Shown piece after piece: positions 1-8,283 of a stretch of 20,062 nt of DNA (position 1 is the first letter of the stretch; the number at the start of each line of letters is the position of its first letter). Origin of the DNA: Oscillospiraceae bacterium (GTDB taxonomy: Bacteria; Bacillota; Clostridia; Oscillospirales; Oscillospiraceae). The stretch lies in contig JAFTGG010000011.1 in assembly GCA_017458025.1 (NCBI GenBank), positions 1-20,062 on the forward strand, read 5' to 3'. Both the position numbers and the translations under genes were made by a program. The notes beneath the pieces are model-generated. The model was not told the origin of the DNA. It saw nothing but the letters and a program-made list of their open reading frames with translations, and did not search any database.

Positions 1-2927
1 ACCAGCAGCATCTGCGCGTTGGCGATGGTCTGGTTGCGGTTGGCGAGCATCGACTGGAAGTTGAACACCGTAAAGTTGGTATCTGTCGTGACCGTGCTCG
101 GCCCGTTCCAGATGTTCGCGTTGCGCCCGCCGGTGGAAAACTTCGCGATATAGTTCATGATCGTGCGGAGCATGGTGCGGATGTACTCGTTGTCCGTGCC
201 CTGGAACTCCTGCAGCACCACGTCGTACAAATCGTCGAAGATCGGGTAGTCCTCCGGCTTCAGTTTGGAAAGGTCTGTCTCCGCGGAGATGTTGAAATCG
301 CTGTAAAGGCGGTCCAGCAGCGTATTGAGGTACTCCATGGAGTCCTTGTCGCAGTCCGGCATGATCTGGCGGAAGAACTCTTCGAGAAACTGCAGATGCG
401 TTGCGTAGCTGCCGCTTGGGCCATTCTCGCCCGCCTCGTCGTCATCGAGCGCCGTGATGATGTGGAACGGGTTGAGTCTTCCGTACTGCGCGTTGCCGAC
501 ATTGATGATCTTGCCGTGCAGGTTCCCCGCAAGCTCCTGATACTCGTTTTCAGGGTCGAGAATGAAGATCTTCGCGTCATCCGCCGCGAGGTTGGACAAA
601 ATGCTCTTGGTCGCGTAGGACTTACCGGAGCCGGACTTACCGACGATGACCATGTTGGAGTTGACGCGCTCGCTGTCGCGGCGGAAGAAGTTGATGAACA
701 CGGGGATGCCGTCGTTCGCGCCGAGCTTCACGCCGCCCTCGTCGGAAATGTGCGCGAAGATCCACGGATAGCACGCGGCGACCGTGTTGCTCGGGATGCC
801 GCGTCCCTCTTTGGAGAGCGGGTCGAGCCCGCTCACCTGCGAGCCGATGAACGCCTGCACCTGCTCAAATTCCATGTTGTTCAGCCGGAAGCTGCTCTCC
901 TGCCACGCTCTGCGAACGGTCTTTTTCATCTCCGCGATGGACGGGAGCATGGAGTCGCCCGGCTGCTTGATCTTGTAGTTGTTGCGCGTGCCGACGATGT
1001 CGTACGCGGTGATGTACACGTTGCACTCCAGCAGCGATTCGTTATCCGCTTGCAGAGTGCCGAGTAACTCTTGCAATGTATTCAGATGCTGCTCGATCTC
1101 AAGGCGCTTGGAGTCGACGCCCGTCGCGCTCCACTGTCCGCGCAGCTCTATGAGCGAGCGGTCAATGCCGCGGATCGCCTTTGCGCGATCCATCGGCCGC
1201 GCCTTGACGACGACCTTCGTGCCGGGATAGGACATGACGCCCGCGAGCCATGCGTCGCCCACCAGCGAGGGATAATTGACTACGCGGAAGTTGTGCGTGA
1301 TGATGTGGTTCACCTCGACGCGGCGCGCCTTGATATCCACGACCTCCGGCTTCGCCCACTGGGCGTAATCCTCCGGCGCGATCTTGTCGATCTCGTTCTC
1401 GTCGAAGTCCAGCGCGTTGGTGTATTTGAGAAATACCGCCAGCTCCTTGTCGTCCAGACGGTGTACGGTCAGTTCGCCCTGCTGGAGATTGCTCAGCGCG
1501 TTGCTGACCTGCAATTCGAGCTGCCGCTTGTCGCTCTCGAACAGCACAAGGTAGAAGAAACCCGTCACGACCTTCTCATCGTTGCAAAGGGCTTGCAGCT
1601 CGTTGATACGATCGTACTCGATCTCTATGCGCGCTTTCAGCTCATCCTCCGTCAAAAGGCCGCTCTCGTAGGAATCGCGCAGCTGATAGAGCTTCTCATA
1701 TTCCTTTTCGAGGTAGCTTTCGTAGCGGATGGGCCGCTCGATCTTGACGATGTTGGCGCTGTACTTCGCGTTGATCGCGCGCAGGATGCGCCCGACGCCC
1801 GCCTCGATGGAGTTCTGCCGGCGGTGCTCGCTGAAAAAGCGGAACTCCACCGGGTCGATCTCGATTGCCGCGCCGTAGTACTCGCCTTTCCCGTATTCGA
1901 TGAGCCGGTTATGGATCGCCGTAAAGCCGACGATGTCGTCCATGCTCTTGCGATTTGCCGCGGCGTCCTTCGCGTCCGCCATCTTGCGCATGGCTTCCTC
2001 GCTCTCGCGCCGGCGGCGTTCACGGATGGCCTCCTTCTCCTCCTCGGAGACCTTGCTGCTCTTGAGGAGCTTATCCTCCTCCTTACGCTTTTTCGCGCGC
2101 TCCTTTTCGCCGGCCTTGCGCTCCTTCTCGGTCATCGCGTCGGCTTTTCCGTCCTCGACGGCGCGCTTGAGCGATTCATTCAATTCGCGCTCCGCTTCCT
2201 CCGCGCGCCTCTGGCGGATCGCTTCTTTTTCCTCTTCGGAGGCTTTCTTGCTCTTGAGGATCTTGTCCTCGCGCTTGCGCTCCGCCTCACGCGCCTTCTC
2301 AGCGGCTTTTCTGGCTTTTTCCTCGGCTTTGCTCGCTTTCTTGTCAGCCTTTTTAGCCGTCGTTCCCTCCTCGGGTTCTTCCAGCGATTTTTTCGCCGCC
2401 TCGATGCGTTCTTCCTCGTCTTCCGCTTCACGCTTTTTGCGAATGGCCTCTTTCTCTTCCTCAGAGACCTTCTTGCTCTTCAGTAGCTTATCTTCGCGCT
2501 TGCGCTCCGCCGCGCGCTCCTTCTCTGCGGCCTTGAGCGCCTTGAGGCGTTCTCTCTTTTCGGCTTTGGTCTCGGTCTTCGCCTGATCCTTGCGGAACAG
2601 CTCGTCGAACGCAGCCTCATCCATTCTGCCCTCGCCGCGCTCAACAAGCATCTTATCCGTGTAAGCTTTGGCAAAGCGGCGGTCATAGCCGAAGTGCCCG
2701 AGGATATGCAGAAGATATCGGTAATTCGGCTGCTCATCGATGCGGAACAGCAATAGTCCCACCACAGCGCCGACGCCGATACAGATGCCGAACTTGTAGG
2801 GCAGGCTCGACAGGACCACCAGAATGATCATGGCGACTCCGACGCCCCCGACAAGCACGTCCCCCACCGTTACGCCGCGGAACAGCTCCACATCTACTTT
2901 GGTTTTGCCCGGTATCAGCCTTGTCAT
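1..2927 (-). CDS. virB4: VirB4-family T4SS ATPase with N-terminal PrgI-like membrane domain (3' end outside window)
   Basis: Cytoplasmic-face ATPase that powers type IV secretion. I translated about 975 codons; the stop lies beyond base 1. The start is ATG 2927, preceded by AAGGAA nine bases upstream. Residues 1 to about 110 resemble the small PrgI family, with two hydrophobic segments at about 21-42 and 46-63. Residues about 115-320 are a highly charged Lys/Glu/Arg/Ala linker, probably coiled coil, with a motif repeated three times. The VirB4 part follows, with Walker A GKSGSGKS at residues 763-770 (bases 618-641) and the family motif ILDPENEY at about 789-796. In many Gram-positive elements PrgI and VirB4 are separate neighbouring genes, so this looks like a fusion. 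It lies 36 bases downstream of the VirB6-like gene, in its usual company. ATPase assignment is strong; the PrgI assignment rests on length, topology and context. Confidence 0.9.
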   Translation of the reverse strand, partial: MTRLIPGKTKVDVELFRGVTVGDVLVGGVGVAMIILVVLSSLPYKFGICIGVGAVVGLLLFRIDEQPNYRYLLHILGHFGYDRRFAKAYTDKMLVERGEGRMDEAAFDELFRKDQAKTETKAEKRERLKALKAAEKERAAERKREDKLLKSKKVSEEEKEAIRKKREAEDEEERIEAAKKSLEEPEEGTTAKKADKKASKAEEKARKAAEKAREAERKREDKILKSKKASEEEKEAIRQRRAEEAERELNESLKRAVEDGKADAMTEKERKAGEKERAKKRKEEDKLLKSSKVSEEEKEAIRERRRRESEEAMRKMADAKDAAANRKSMDDIVGFTAIHNRLIEYGKGEYYGAAIEIDPVEFRFFSEHRRQNSIEAGVGRILRAINAKYSANIVKIERPIRYESYLEKEYEKLYQLRDSYESGLLTEDELKARIEIEYDRINELQALCNDEKVVTGFFYLVLFESDKRQLELQVSNALSNLQQGELTVHRLDDKELAVFLKYTNALDFDENEIDKIAPEDYAQWAKPEVVDIKARRVEVNHIITHNFRVVNYPSLVGDAWLAGVMSYPGTKVVVKARPMDRAKAIRGIDRSLIELRGQWSATGVDSKRLEIEQHLNTLQELLGTLQADNESLLECNVYITAYDIVGTRNNYKIKQPGDSMLPSIAEMKKTVRRAWQESSFRLNNMEFEQVQAFIGSQVSGLDPLSKEGRGIPSNTVAACYPWIFAHISDEGGVKLGANDGIPVFINFFRRDSERVNSNMVIVGKSGSGKSYATKSILSNLAADDAKIFILDPENEYQELAGNLHGKIINVGNAQYGRLNPFHIITALDDDEAGENGPSGSYATHLQFLEEFFRQIMPDCDKDSMEYLNTLLDRLYSDFNISAETDLSKLKPEDYPIFDDLYDVVLQEFQGTDNEYIRTMLRTIMNYIAKFSTGGRNANIWNGPSTVTTDTNFTVFNFQSMLANRNQTIANAQMLL
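2004..2498 (-). repeat. Triplicated charged motif in the PrgI-VirB4 linker
   Basis: Three copies of a motif close to EDKLLKSKKVSEEEKEAIR begin near residues 144, 219 and 283 (bases about 2421-2498, 2196-2273 and 2004-2081). Protein identity between copies is very high, about 17 to 18 of 20 residues by eye. Codons differ often at third positions, which suggests duplication followed by selection on the protein. The spacers are Lys/Arg/Glu/Ala-rich and look helical. Confidence 0.8.
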
Positions 2928-2963
2928 ATCGACACGTTCCTTTATCGTTTATTTTAGCTTGCT

Positions 2964-5192
2964 TCAGTCGTCCAGCGTCATCCGTTTGGAAGGTACAGTC
3001 GGCGCTTCCTTTGAGCGGCGCGGTGCGGCAGCCGGTTCAGGCTTATCGCCGAGCGTCGGACGATTTCCGATACCGCCAACCTCTCGGTTGCCCTGGCTTG
3101 TAAAGCCGCCGCCCATCCTCCGGCTGGTCTGCTCTCCGCCGGCGCCTCCCGCCGGGGGCGCTGCCGAACCCGGTGCGCGGGAGGGCGATCTCATATTGCC
3201 CTGCGCGTCCACCTTGTTCGACATGGCCGCGTGCATCTTGTCTGCCTTAGCGGCAAGCTCGGCCGCTGGGGAACCCGGAGGCGGGGGAGGAGGCGGCGCC
3301 TTCGGGATATTGGCTCCGCCGCCGTCGGGACCGCCGCTCTGCTTACCCGGCAGGTCCGGATTGCCGCCGCCGGCATCGCTCTGACTGCCCGGCAGGCTCG
3401 GTCCGCCGGAAGATTCGGAAGGTCCGCCGCCGGCAGGACCGCCCGCGTCGCCACCGCTTTTGCCGGTCAGCTTCGCGTAGGCCTGCTCGGTTGCAAGGCG
3501 CTCCTTCGCGGCGGTCATTGCCTTCTGGCCCTCCACGTCGCCCTTGCCCAGGTTGTTCCATGCGTTGGCAGCCTTACCAATGGTAGTGTCATATCCGCGC
3601 TTGGCGACGTTCTGCAGCGGCTTCGTGGCGACGTCGGCAACCTTGCCCGTCGCCTTGAGCGCCGCGCCGCCGACCGCCTTTGCCGCGCCGGTGACGCCGC
3701 CGATCAGCTTGCCCGCGGAGCCGGACATATCGCCCGCCTGCACCGACTGCCAGCCGGCGCTGTCCGCGAGGATGCCGGTGAGCAGGCCAGTCGCCTTCTT
3801 TGACACCTCGAAAAGGCCGTAGATCAGCACCAGCTTCGACATGGTGTTGAGCATCGAGTTTTGAAACAGTACCAGTTCTGAGCTGGTAACGATGGGAAGC
3901 AGGACCAAAAGCAATCGCATGGCAATGACCGTGCCGAACACGCTGAACGCCTGCACGATGAACGCCGTCAGCCATTGCTTCGTTTTGCCGCCGCCGTCGA
4001 ACGGCTGCGTGGCGAAGATCGGCGGCGCGATTAGATACAGGAACAGCATGTTGAACATACGCGCAATGCAGTTGAGGATAATGGTGATCAGGTCGAAGAT
4101 CAGCGCGATCGCGGCGATGAACACCACGAGATAATCCGTTGCAAAGCCGACGTCGAAATCGCTGCTGACCTGGCTGATGTTGTAGATATTCTTCTCGCCG
4201 GAGTAGTACGGCCCGCGCACGGGATCCGTCAGCTCCGCTTTCTCGTTGTAAATGTTGTTCTTCGCCGCGTGCATGGTGCCCATCAGGAACAGATAGCGGT
4301 CCAGCGGCAGCATACCCTCGGCGGGCATCACGCGCGTATACGACTCCAGCGGGCGGAAGGACGCGTCGTTTCGAATGACGTCCATCGCCGTCACCATGGC
4401 GGTCGTCACGGCGTCGTAGTTGAGATCCAGCTTCAGGTCGGAGCGAAGATCGTGCGAATTCGCGATCTTTTGCAGGACAGATTGCCACGTATTCACCGTG
4501 TTCCCGTCCGCGTCCACGGTAGCGTAGTAGTACCGGAACACGTTTCGCCCCTGTAAATAGTAGAGGTCGGAGCGGATCTCATTGAAGCAGGTGTTGATGT
4601 TGTACCGGCTGGAATAAGAGGGGTTGAGCGAATAGTTGCCGATGGTGTTCAGCACGCGCCCCATCGCCGCATAATCCTCATCGGTATAGACTATGGTTTC
4701 CTCCAGATCCAGATTTCCCGGGTCGTTGAAGATATAGTTGATCTGCTCCATGAGCACGTTCGTCGAGTTGAGCACAATGACCATGATCGCGCTCATGCCG
4801 AGGATCAGGAACATGCTGCGAATCGCCGCGGTGATGATCTGCCCCAGCGACGTCTGCATCCTGCCGCTCGCGTCAAACATCTTGCGCACGACCGCCGCGA
4901 TGGTAAAGCCAAACATCATGGCGATGCCGATGAGCGCCATGCCCCAGTAGACATTGTTGATCGAGCGGTTGTTGAAAAAGATATTGATGAGGTAATCTTT
5001 ATCGCCGTTATAGCTGACCTGGTCGATGCCCGCGAAAATCTTGAACATCTGATCGAGCATGCCGACGATCTTGCACAGTCCGGTTTCCGCGTAATACAGC
5101 AGTCTGCCGACAAAGCTGTCGAGCACGAGCTGCATGACGTTATAAATGACGTCAAATAAACCGTTTAATATGGTATCAATTAAACCATCCAC
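2964..5192 (-). CDS. VirB6/TrbL-like polytopic T4SS membrane protein with long disordered C-terminal tail
   Basis: Predicted inner channel component of the T4SS, 742 residues. The start is GTG 5192, with AGGAGG nine bases upstream; a nearby ATG is out of frame. The N-terminal half has hydrophobic segments at about 82-103 and 122-145, a large hydrophilic loop of roughly 200 residues, then further segments around 350-470 that include a long hydrophobic run with an IAPPIFA motif and a conserved-looking FDGGGKTKQWL stretch. This layout matches the TrbL/VirB6-like proteins of Gram-positive and mycoplasma integrative elements. Residues about 490-560 are Ala/Gly-rich. The last 170 or so are Gly/Pro/Ser-rich with a run of seven prolines (near base 3290), so likely disordered. 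It lies between the Ig-like surface protein (18-base gap) and VirB4. Family call is good; exact subfamily is uncertain. Confidence 0.82.
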   Translation of the reverse strand: MDGLIDTILNGLFDVIYNVMQLVLDSFVGRLLYYAETGLCKIVGMLDQMFKIFAGIDQVSYNGDKDYLINIFFNNRSINNVYWGMALIGIAMMFGFTIAAVVRKMFDASGRMQTSLGQIITAAIRSMFLILGMSAIMVIVLNSTNVLMEQINYIFNDPGNLDLEETIVYTDEDYAAMGRVLNTIGNYSLNPSYSSRYNINTCFNEIRSDLYYLQGRNVFRYYYATVDADGNTVNTWQSVLQKIANSHDLRSDLKLDLNYDAVTTAMVTAMDVIRNDASFRPLESYTRVMPAEGMLPLDRYLFLMGTMHAAKNNIYNEKAELTDPVRGPYYSGEKNIYNISQVSSDFDVGFATDYLVVFIAAIALIFDLITIILNCIARMFNMLFLYLIAPPIFATQPFDGGGKTKQWLTAFIVQAFSVFGTVIAMRLLLVLLPIVTSSELVLFQNSMLNTMSKLVLIYGLFEVSKKATGLLTGILADSAGWQSVQAGDMSGSAGKLIGGVTGAAKAVGGAALKATGKVADVATKPLQNVAKRGYDTTIGKAANAWNNLGKGDVEGQKAMTAAKERLATEQAYAKLTGKSGGDAGGPAGGGPSESSGGPSLPGSQSDAGGGNPDLPGKQSGGPDGGGANIPKAPPPPPPPGSPAAELAAKADKMHAAMSNKVDAQGNMRSPSRAPGSAAPPAGGAGGEQTSRRMGGGFTSQGNREVGGIGNRPTLGDKPEPAAAPRRSKEAPTVPSKRMTLDD

Positions 5193-5210
5193 GCACCAAT
5201 CCCTCCTTTC

Positions 5211-6179
5211 TTATACGACCTTGAGTTTCTTTCTTCTGAAGAGGACATAGCCCAGCACGCCCGCGAGCGAGAGGCAGACCAACGCGAAAAAGAGCAAGCT
5301 GTTGAAGTCAAGATATACGAGGATCGTAAACTGCTCCGACGTGGAGTTGCCCGCGGCGTCAAACACAAGAAGCTGATACATACCCGCTTCGGTCAGCCTT
5401 CCATCGGAAGGAAAGCTCACGTCGGCGCCGTCCCTCGTCATCGCAACAGAATCGCCGCTTTGAAAGCCGCTGATCTGTACCGCGCTGTGAAAGCGCCCAT
5501 CCTTGTCAAGCTTGCCCTCCAGCGTCAGTTCCGGCGGCGTGTGGTCGATGATCGTGGAAAGCGTGTAGTGAAGGGTCGTCTCAGGACAAACATACTCGAT
5601 CTCGTACAGTCCTTCGTCCCCCATCCCAATGAAGTTCCGCTCAAAGTACGTTTCCTCACCGTCGAGCGTCGCCTCAAGGATGTAGAAACCCTCCGGCATG
5701 ACATAGCCGCCTGAAAGGTTGCTTGTCGCGCCCACGATCGTAAAGCCAAACAGGTTCACAGCGGAATCCAGGCCTGTAACGCCCACTGTGTAACTGCCGG
5801 GGAGGCTGATCTCGCTGAGGTTGGCCTCCTCCAGCGTCGTGCCGTTTCGGCTGAGTACCACCTCGATCCCGTCGTCCGCCGTGATACTCACTGGCTCGCT
5901 GACGATCATCCCATCCGCAACGTTCGCGCGCACCTCATAGATGCCGCTGCCCGTCGGATAGACGAAGCTGCGCGCCTCGCGATCGTAGTACGTCGTCTCG
6001 GAGATCCGCACCCGCGTCGGCGCCGACTGGGACGTGACCGGCTCCCCAGTCACCGCGTCCAGCACCCCGCTGTAATAGGTGTCGTCTTCTACGGCCGCGA
6101 GCGCCGGCGCGCAAAGCGCTCCAAACAGCGCCATGCCGCAAAGAACCAATGATATGGTTTTTCTGATCCGCACCCTCAT
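5211..6179 (-). CDS. Secreted, C-terminally anchored protein with Ig-like domain, T4SS-associated
   Basis: About 322 residues. The N-terminus is a clear signal peptide: basic MRVRIRK, a hydrophobic core, then APALA as probable cleavage site. The mature part is beta-rich. Near its C-terminal end a stretch beginning HTPPELTLEG and closing with VFDAAGNSTSEQF looks like a bacterial Ig-like fold. A single hydrophobic segment (LLFFALVCLSLAGVLGYVLF) and a basic RRKKLKVV tail end the protein, giving a type I membrane topology with nearly all of it outside the cell. I chose ATG 6179 over ATG 6185 because GGGAGG lies eight bases from the first and only two from the second. It sits between the coupling protein and the VirB6-like gene, so a surface-exposed accessory role in the secretion apparatus is likely. 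No specific family was recognised. Confidence 0.75.
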   Translation of the reverse strand: MRVRIRKTISLVLCGMALFGALCAPALAAVEDDTYYSGVLDAVTGEPVTSQSAPTRVRISETTYYDREARSFVYPTGSGIYEVRANVADGMIVSEPVSITADDGIEVVLSRNGTTLEEANLSEISLPGSYTVGVTGLDSAVNLFGFTIVGATSNLSGGYVMPEGFYILEATLDGEETYFERNFIGMGDEGLYEIEYVCPETTLHYTLSTIIDHTPPELTLEGKLDKDGRFHSAVQISGFQSGDSVAMTRDGADVSFPSDGRLTEAGMYQLLVFDAAGNSTSEQFTILVYLDFNSLLFFALVCLSLAGVLGYVLFRRKKLKVV

Positions 6180-6187
6180 GGGCATTG

Positions 6188-6193
6188 CCTCCC
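6188..6193 (-). promoter_or_regulatory. Ribosome binding site that decides the start of the Ig-like protein
   Basis: GGGAGG precedes two in-frame ATG codons. It is two bases from ATG 6185 and eight from ATG 6179, so the downstream ATG is the better start. Confidence 0.6.
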
Positions 6194-6217
6194 GTTATGT
6201 AGACGTTTTTTCCTGTT

Positions 6218-8248
6218 TCAGGCGGTTTCTCCGAGGATCTTTTCGTTCCGCACGGCGAGATCGTAGTACACGTCGTCCGCTCTGAAAATGTTGCTCCTGA
6301 TTTCCGTCAGATCCATCGGCCCGAACTGGTAGAACGGGCACTTGTAGCTCGGCGTGTACTTCGTGCGCAGCGGGAAGCTGTTGAAGGACACGATGATGCT
6401 GTTGCCCGTGGATTCCTGATTGTTGAGCCTTTGCAATTCGCTCGGGTAGATCAGCGGACGCACCTGCGTCTGCGTCGACACGTTCACGTCGCCCGACTTG
6501 CTGCCGAGGCTGCTGCTGGTGCTGGTGGTCTTGACCGTCATGTTGCCGCACATCTCGGAGAACATCTTGCAGGTGTCGGTGTCGTTGGAGCCGATGAACA
6601 TCTTCACGCCGCAGTTGCCGATGACGATGTCCGCCGTCTCCTTGCCGTAGACGTTCGTGAGCTGCACGAACGACTGCACGACCATGTTGAACCAAATTTT
6701 GCGCGAACGGCCGACCGTGATCATCTGGCCGAACTTGTCGATCTTCGGCATGTTGCCGAACTCGTCCATGATGAAGTACACGTTGCGAGGCAGCGTCTGC
6801 CCCGGCAGCGGCGTCGCGATCTTGATGAGCGCCTTGTAGGTCGAGAGGATGAACAGGCTCGCGAGCGCGTGGCGCGTGTCCTTTTCGTCGGGGATCTTGA
6901 GAAACAGTGCCGTCTTGCCGAAAGCGAACTTCTTCGGGTCGATGTCCGTCGCGCTCGTCAGGCCGCAGAGGCCGCGGTCGTTGAAGATCGTCAGCTTGTC
7001 GAGCGTCACCGACATATAGCTCGACATCGTGTTCTCCGGCGCGGAGAGCACCTGGCGCGAGAGCTGGTACGCCTGCGAGAGCTGGCCTCGCCCCTCGAAG
7101 TAGTCCTTGAGCGCCTTATAGTTGTCGTCGGAATTGCTCAGCGCCTTGTTGATGTTAAAGAGGTTGAACTTCTCCTTCGTCATGCCGAGCTCTGGGTTCT
7201 CGCTGTCCTCCAGCATGGCAAGGCAGGTCGCCGTGACCAGCGAGCGCGCGCCGCGCTCCCACATCTGGTCCTTCTCGTTCGTGATGGGGACGAGACCGCC
7301 GACGAGGGCCTGCAGGTCCTCGTACATCTCGTCGAAGATCTTGTTTTTCGCCAGCTCCGCGTCGTCCTTCGCGTGGGTGAGGTCGGCGTAGGCGGTGTCG
7401 TTCCACTCAATCCACGGCTCCCCCTCCCGCGCGTCGCCGTCGATGCGGCGCAGGTCGGGGTAATCGTCCATGGAGTCGATGTGCATGATCATGCCCTTGC
7501 CGGCGTTGACGCTCTCCTGATAGGCGTCCCAGATCGGCTCGAGCGGGTTCCAACGCGAGGACGAATAGGTGTCACGCAGGTCGAGCACCATGACCTCGTA
7601 GCCCTGCTTCTTCAAAAAGCCGGAGTGGAGGTCGAACAGCTCGCCCTTGGGGTCGGTCATGATCATGCTGCTGCCGAGATTGGCGGCGGCGATGCACTGG
7701 ATCATGGGGTTGATGAAGGTCGTGGTCTTACCGGAACCCGTCGCGCCGATGACCAGCGCGTGGACGCCGCTCTTCCAGTTGCCCTCCAGCTGGCCTTTCT
7801 TATTCAGCACCGCGCGGGCGGGCACGCCGTCGTTTTTTGACTGCGTGATCGTCTCATAGGTGAACGTCGGGAAATACTTGTCGCGCTCCTTTTCGGTGAG
7901 GAAGCGGCTGTTCTCTAAGCTCCCCTCGACGCGGTTGGCTTCGCCTCCCTTACCGCCGAGGAGGCTGGCGCCGCCAAACGCCCCCCGAAAGCCGCCGTTG
8001 AGAGCGTAGACCGCGCCCAGCACCAGCGTGACCGCGACGCCGACGAGCCATGTCCGCCCCTCGATCAGCATGTGCGCGCGGAAGGTCCAACCGCCGCCGT
8101 TCATCACGCCGCCGAGGCTCTCCACCACCGTGCGGAGCAGCGCTCCCAGCAGCAGCGACGAGGCAAGAAAGATACCAAAGTAGAGCAGGATCGTGCCCGC
8201 CTTGAGCTCCTTGAGCTTGTCGCCGAGAGATTCAAGCATTTTTTTCAT
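6218..8248 (-). CDS. virD4: VirD4/TraG-family type IV coupling protein
   Basis: Membrane-anchored ATPase that recruits substrates to the T4SS channel. It is 676 residues, a normal length for the family. Two N-terminal transmembrane segments (about 19-40 and 67-86) are followed by the ATPase domain, with Walker A GATGSGKT at residues 168-175, a DPKGEL motif shortly after, and Walker B YFIMDEFGNMP with Asp495/Glu496. All the key residues seen are intact. The start is ATG 8248, with AGGAGG seven bases upstream; a second in-frame ATG three codons later is less well placed. It follows the giant lectin gene by 35 bases and precedes the Ig-like protein. If the upstream GP-tailed proteins are substrates, this is the component expected to read their tails. 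Confidence 0.95.
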   Translation of the reverse strand: MKKMLESLGDKLKELKAGTILLYFGIFLASSLLLGALLRTVVESLGGVMNGGGWTFRAHMLIEGRTWLVGVAVTLVLGAVYALNGGFRGAFGGASLLGGKGGEANRVEGSLENSRFLTEKERDKYFPTFTYETITQSKNDGVPARAVLNKKGQLEGNWKSGVHALVIGATGSGKTTTFINPMIQCIAAANLGSSMIMTDPKGELFDLHSGFLKKQGYEVMVLDLRDTYSSSRWNPLEPIWDAYQESVNAGKGMIMHIDSMDDYPDLRRIDGDAREGEPWIEWNDTAYADLTHAKDDAELAKNKIFDEMYEDLQALVGGLVPITNEKDQMWERGARSLVTATCLAMLEDSENPELGMTKEKFNLFNINKALSNSDDNYKALKDYFEGRGQLSQAYQLSRQVLSAPENTMSSYMSVTLDKLTIFNDRGLCGLTSATDIDPKKFAFGKTALFLKIPDEKDTRHALASLFILSTYKALIKIATPLPGQTLPRNVYFIMDEFGNMPKIDKFGQMITVGRSRKIWFNMVVQSFVQLTNVYGKETADIVIGNCGVKMFIGSNDTDTCKMFSEMCGNMTVKTTSTSSSLGSKSGDVNVSTQTQVRPLIYPSELQRLNNQESTGNSIIVSFNSFPLRTKYTPSYKCPFYQFGPMDLTEIRSNIFRADDVYYDLAVRNEKILGETA

Positions 8249-8283
8249 CGCTTAGCCTCCTAATATGGGAGAGTTTCCCCGCC

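Noticed and set aside
1071..2486. Plus-strand open frame with Leu/Phe-rich repeats opposite VirB4
   Set aside because: The Leu/Phe runs are the mirror of the Lys/Glu-rich coiled-coil linker on the minus strand; VirB4 motifs prove the minus strand is coding.
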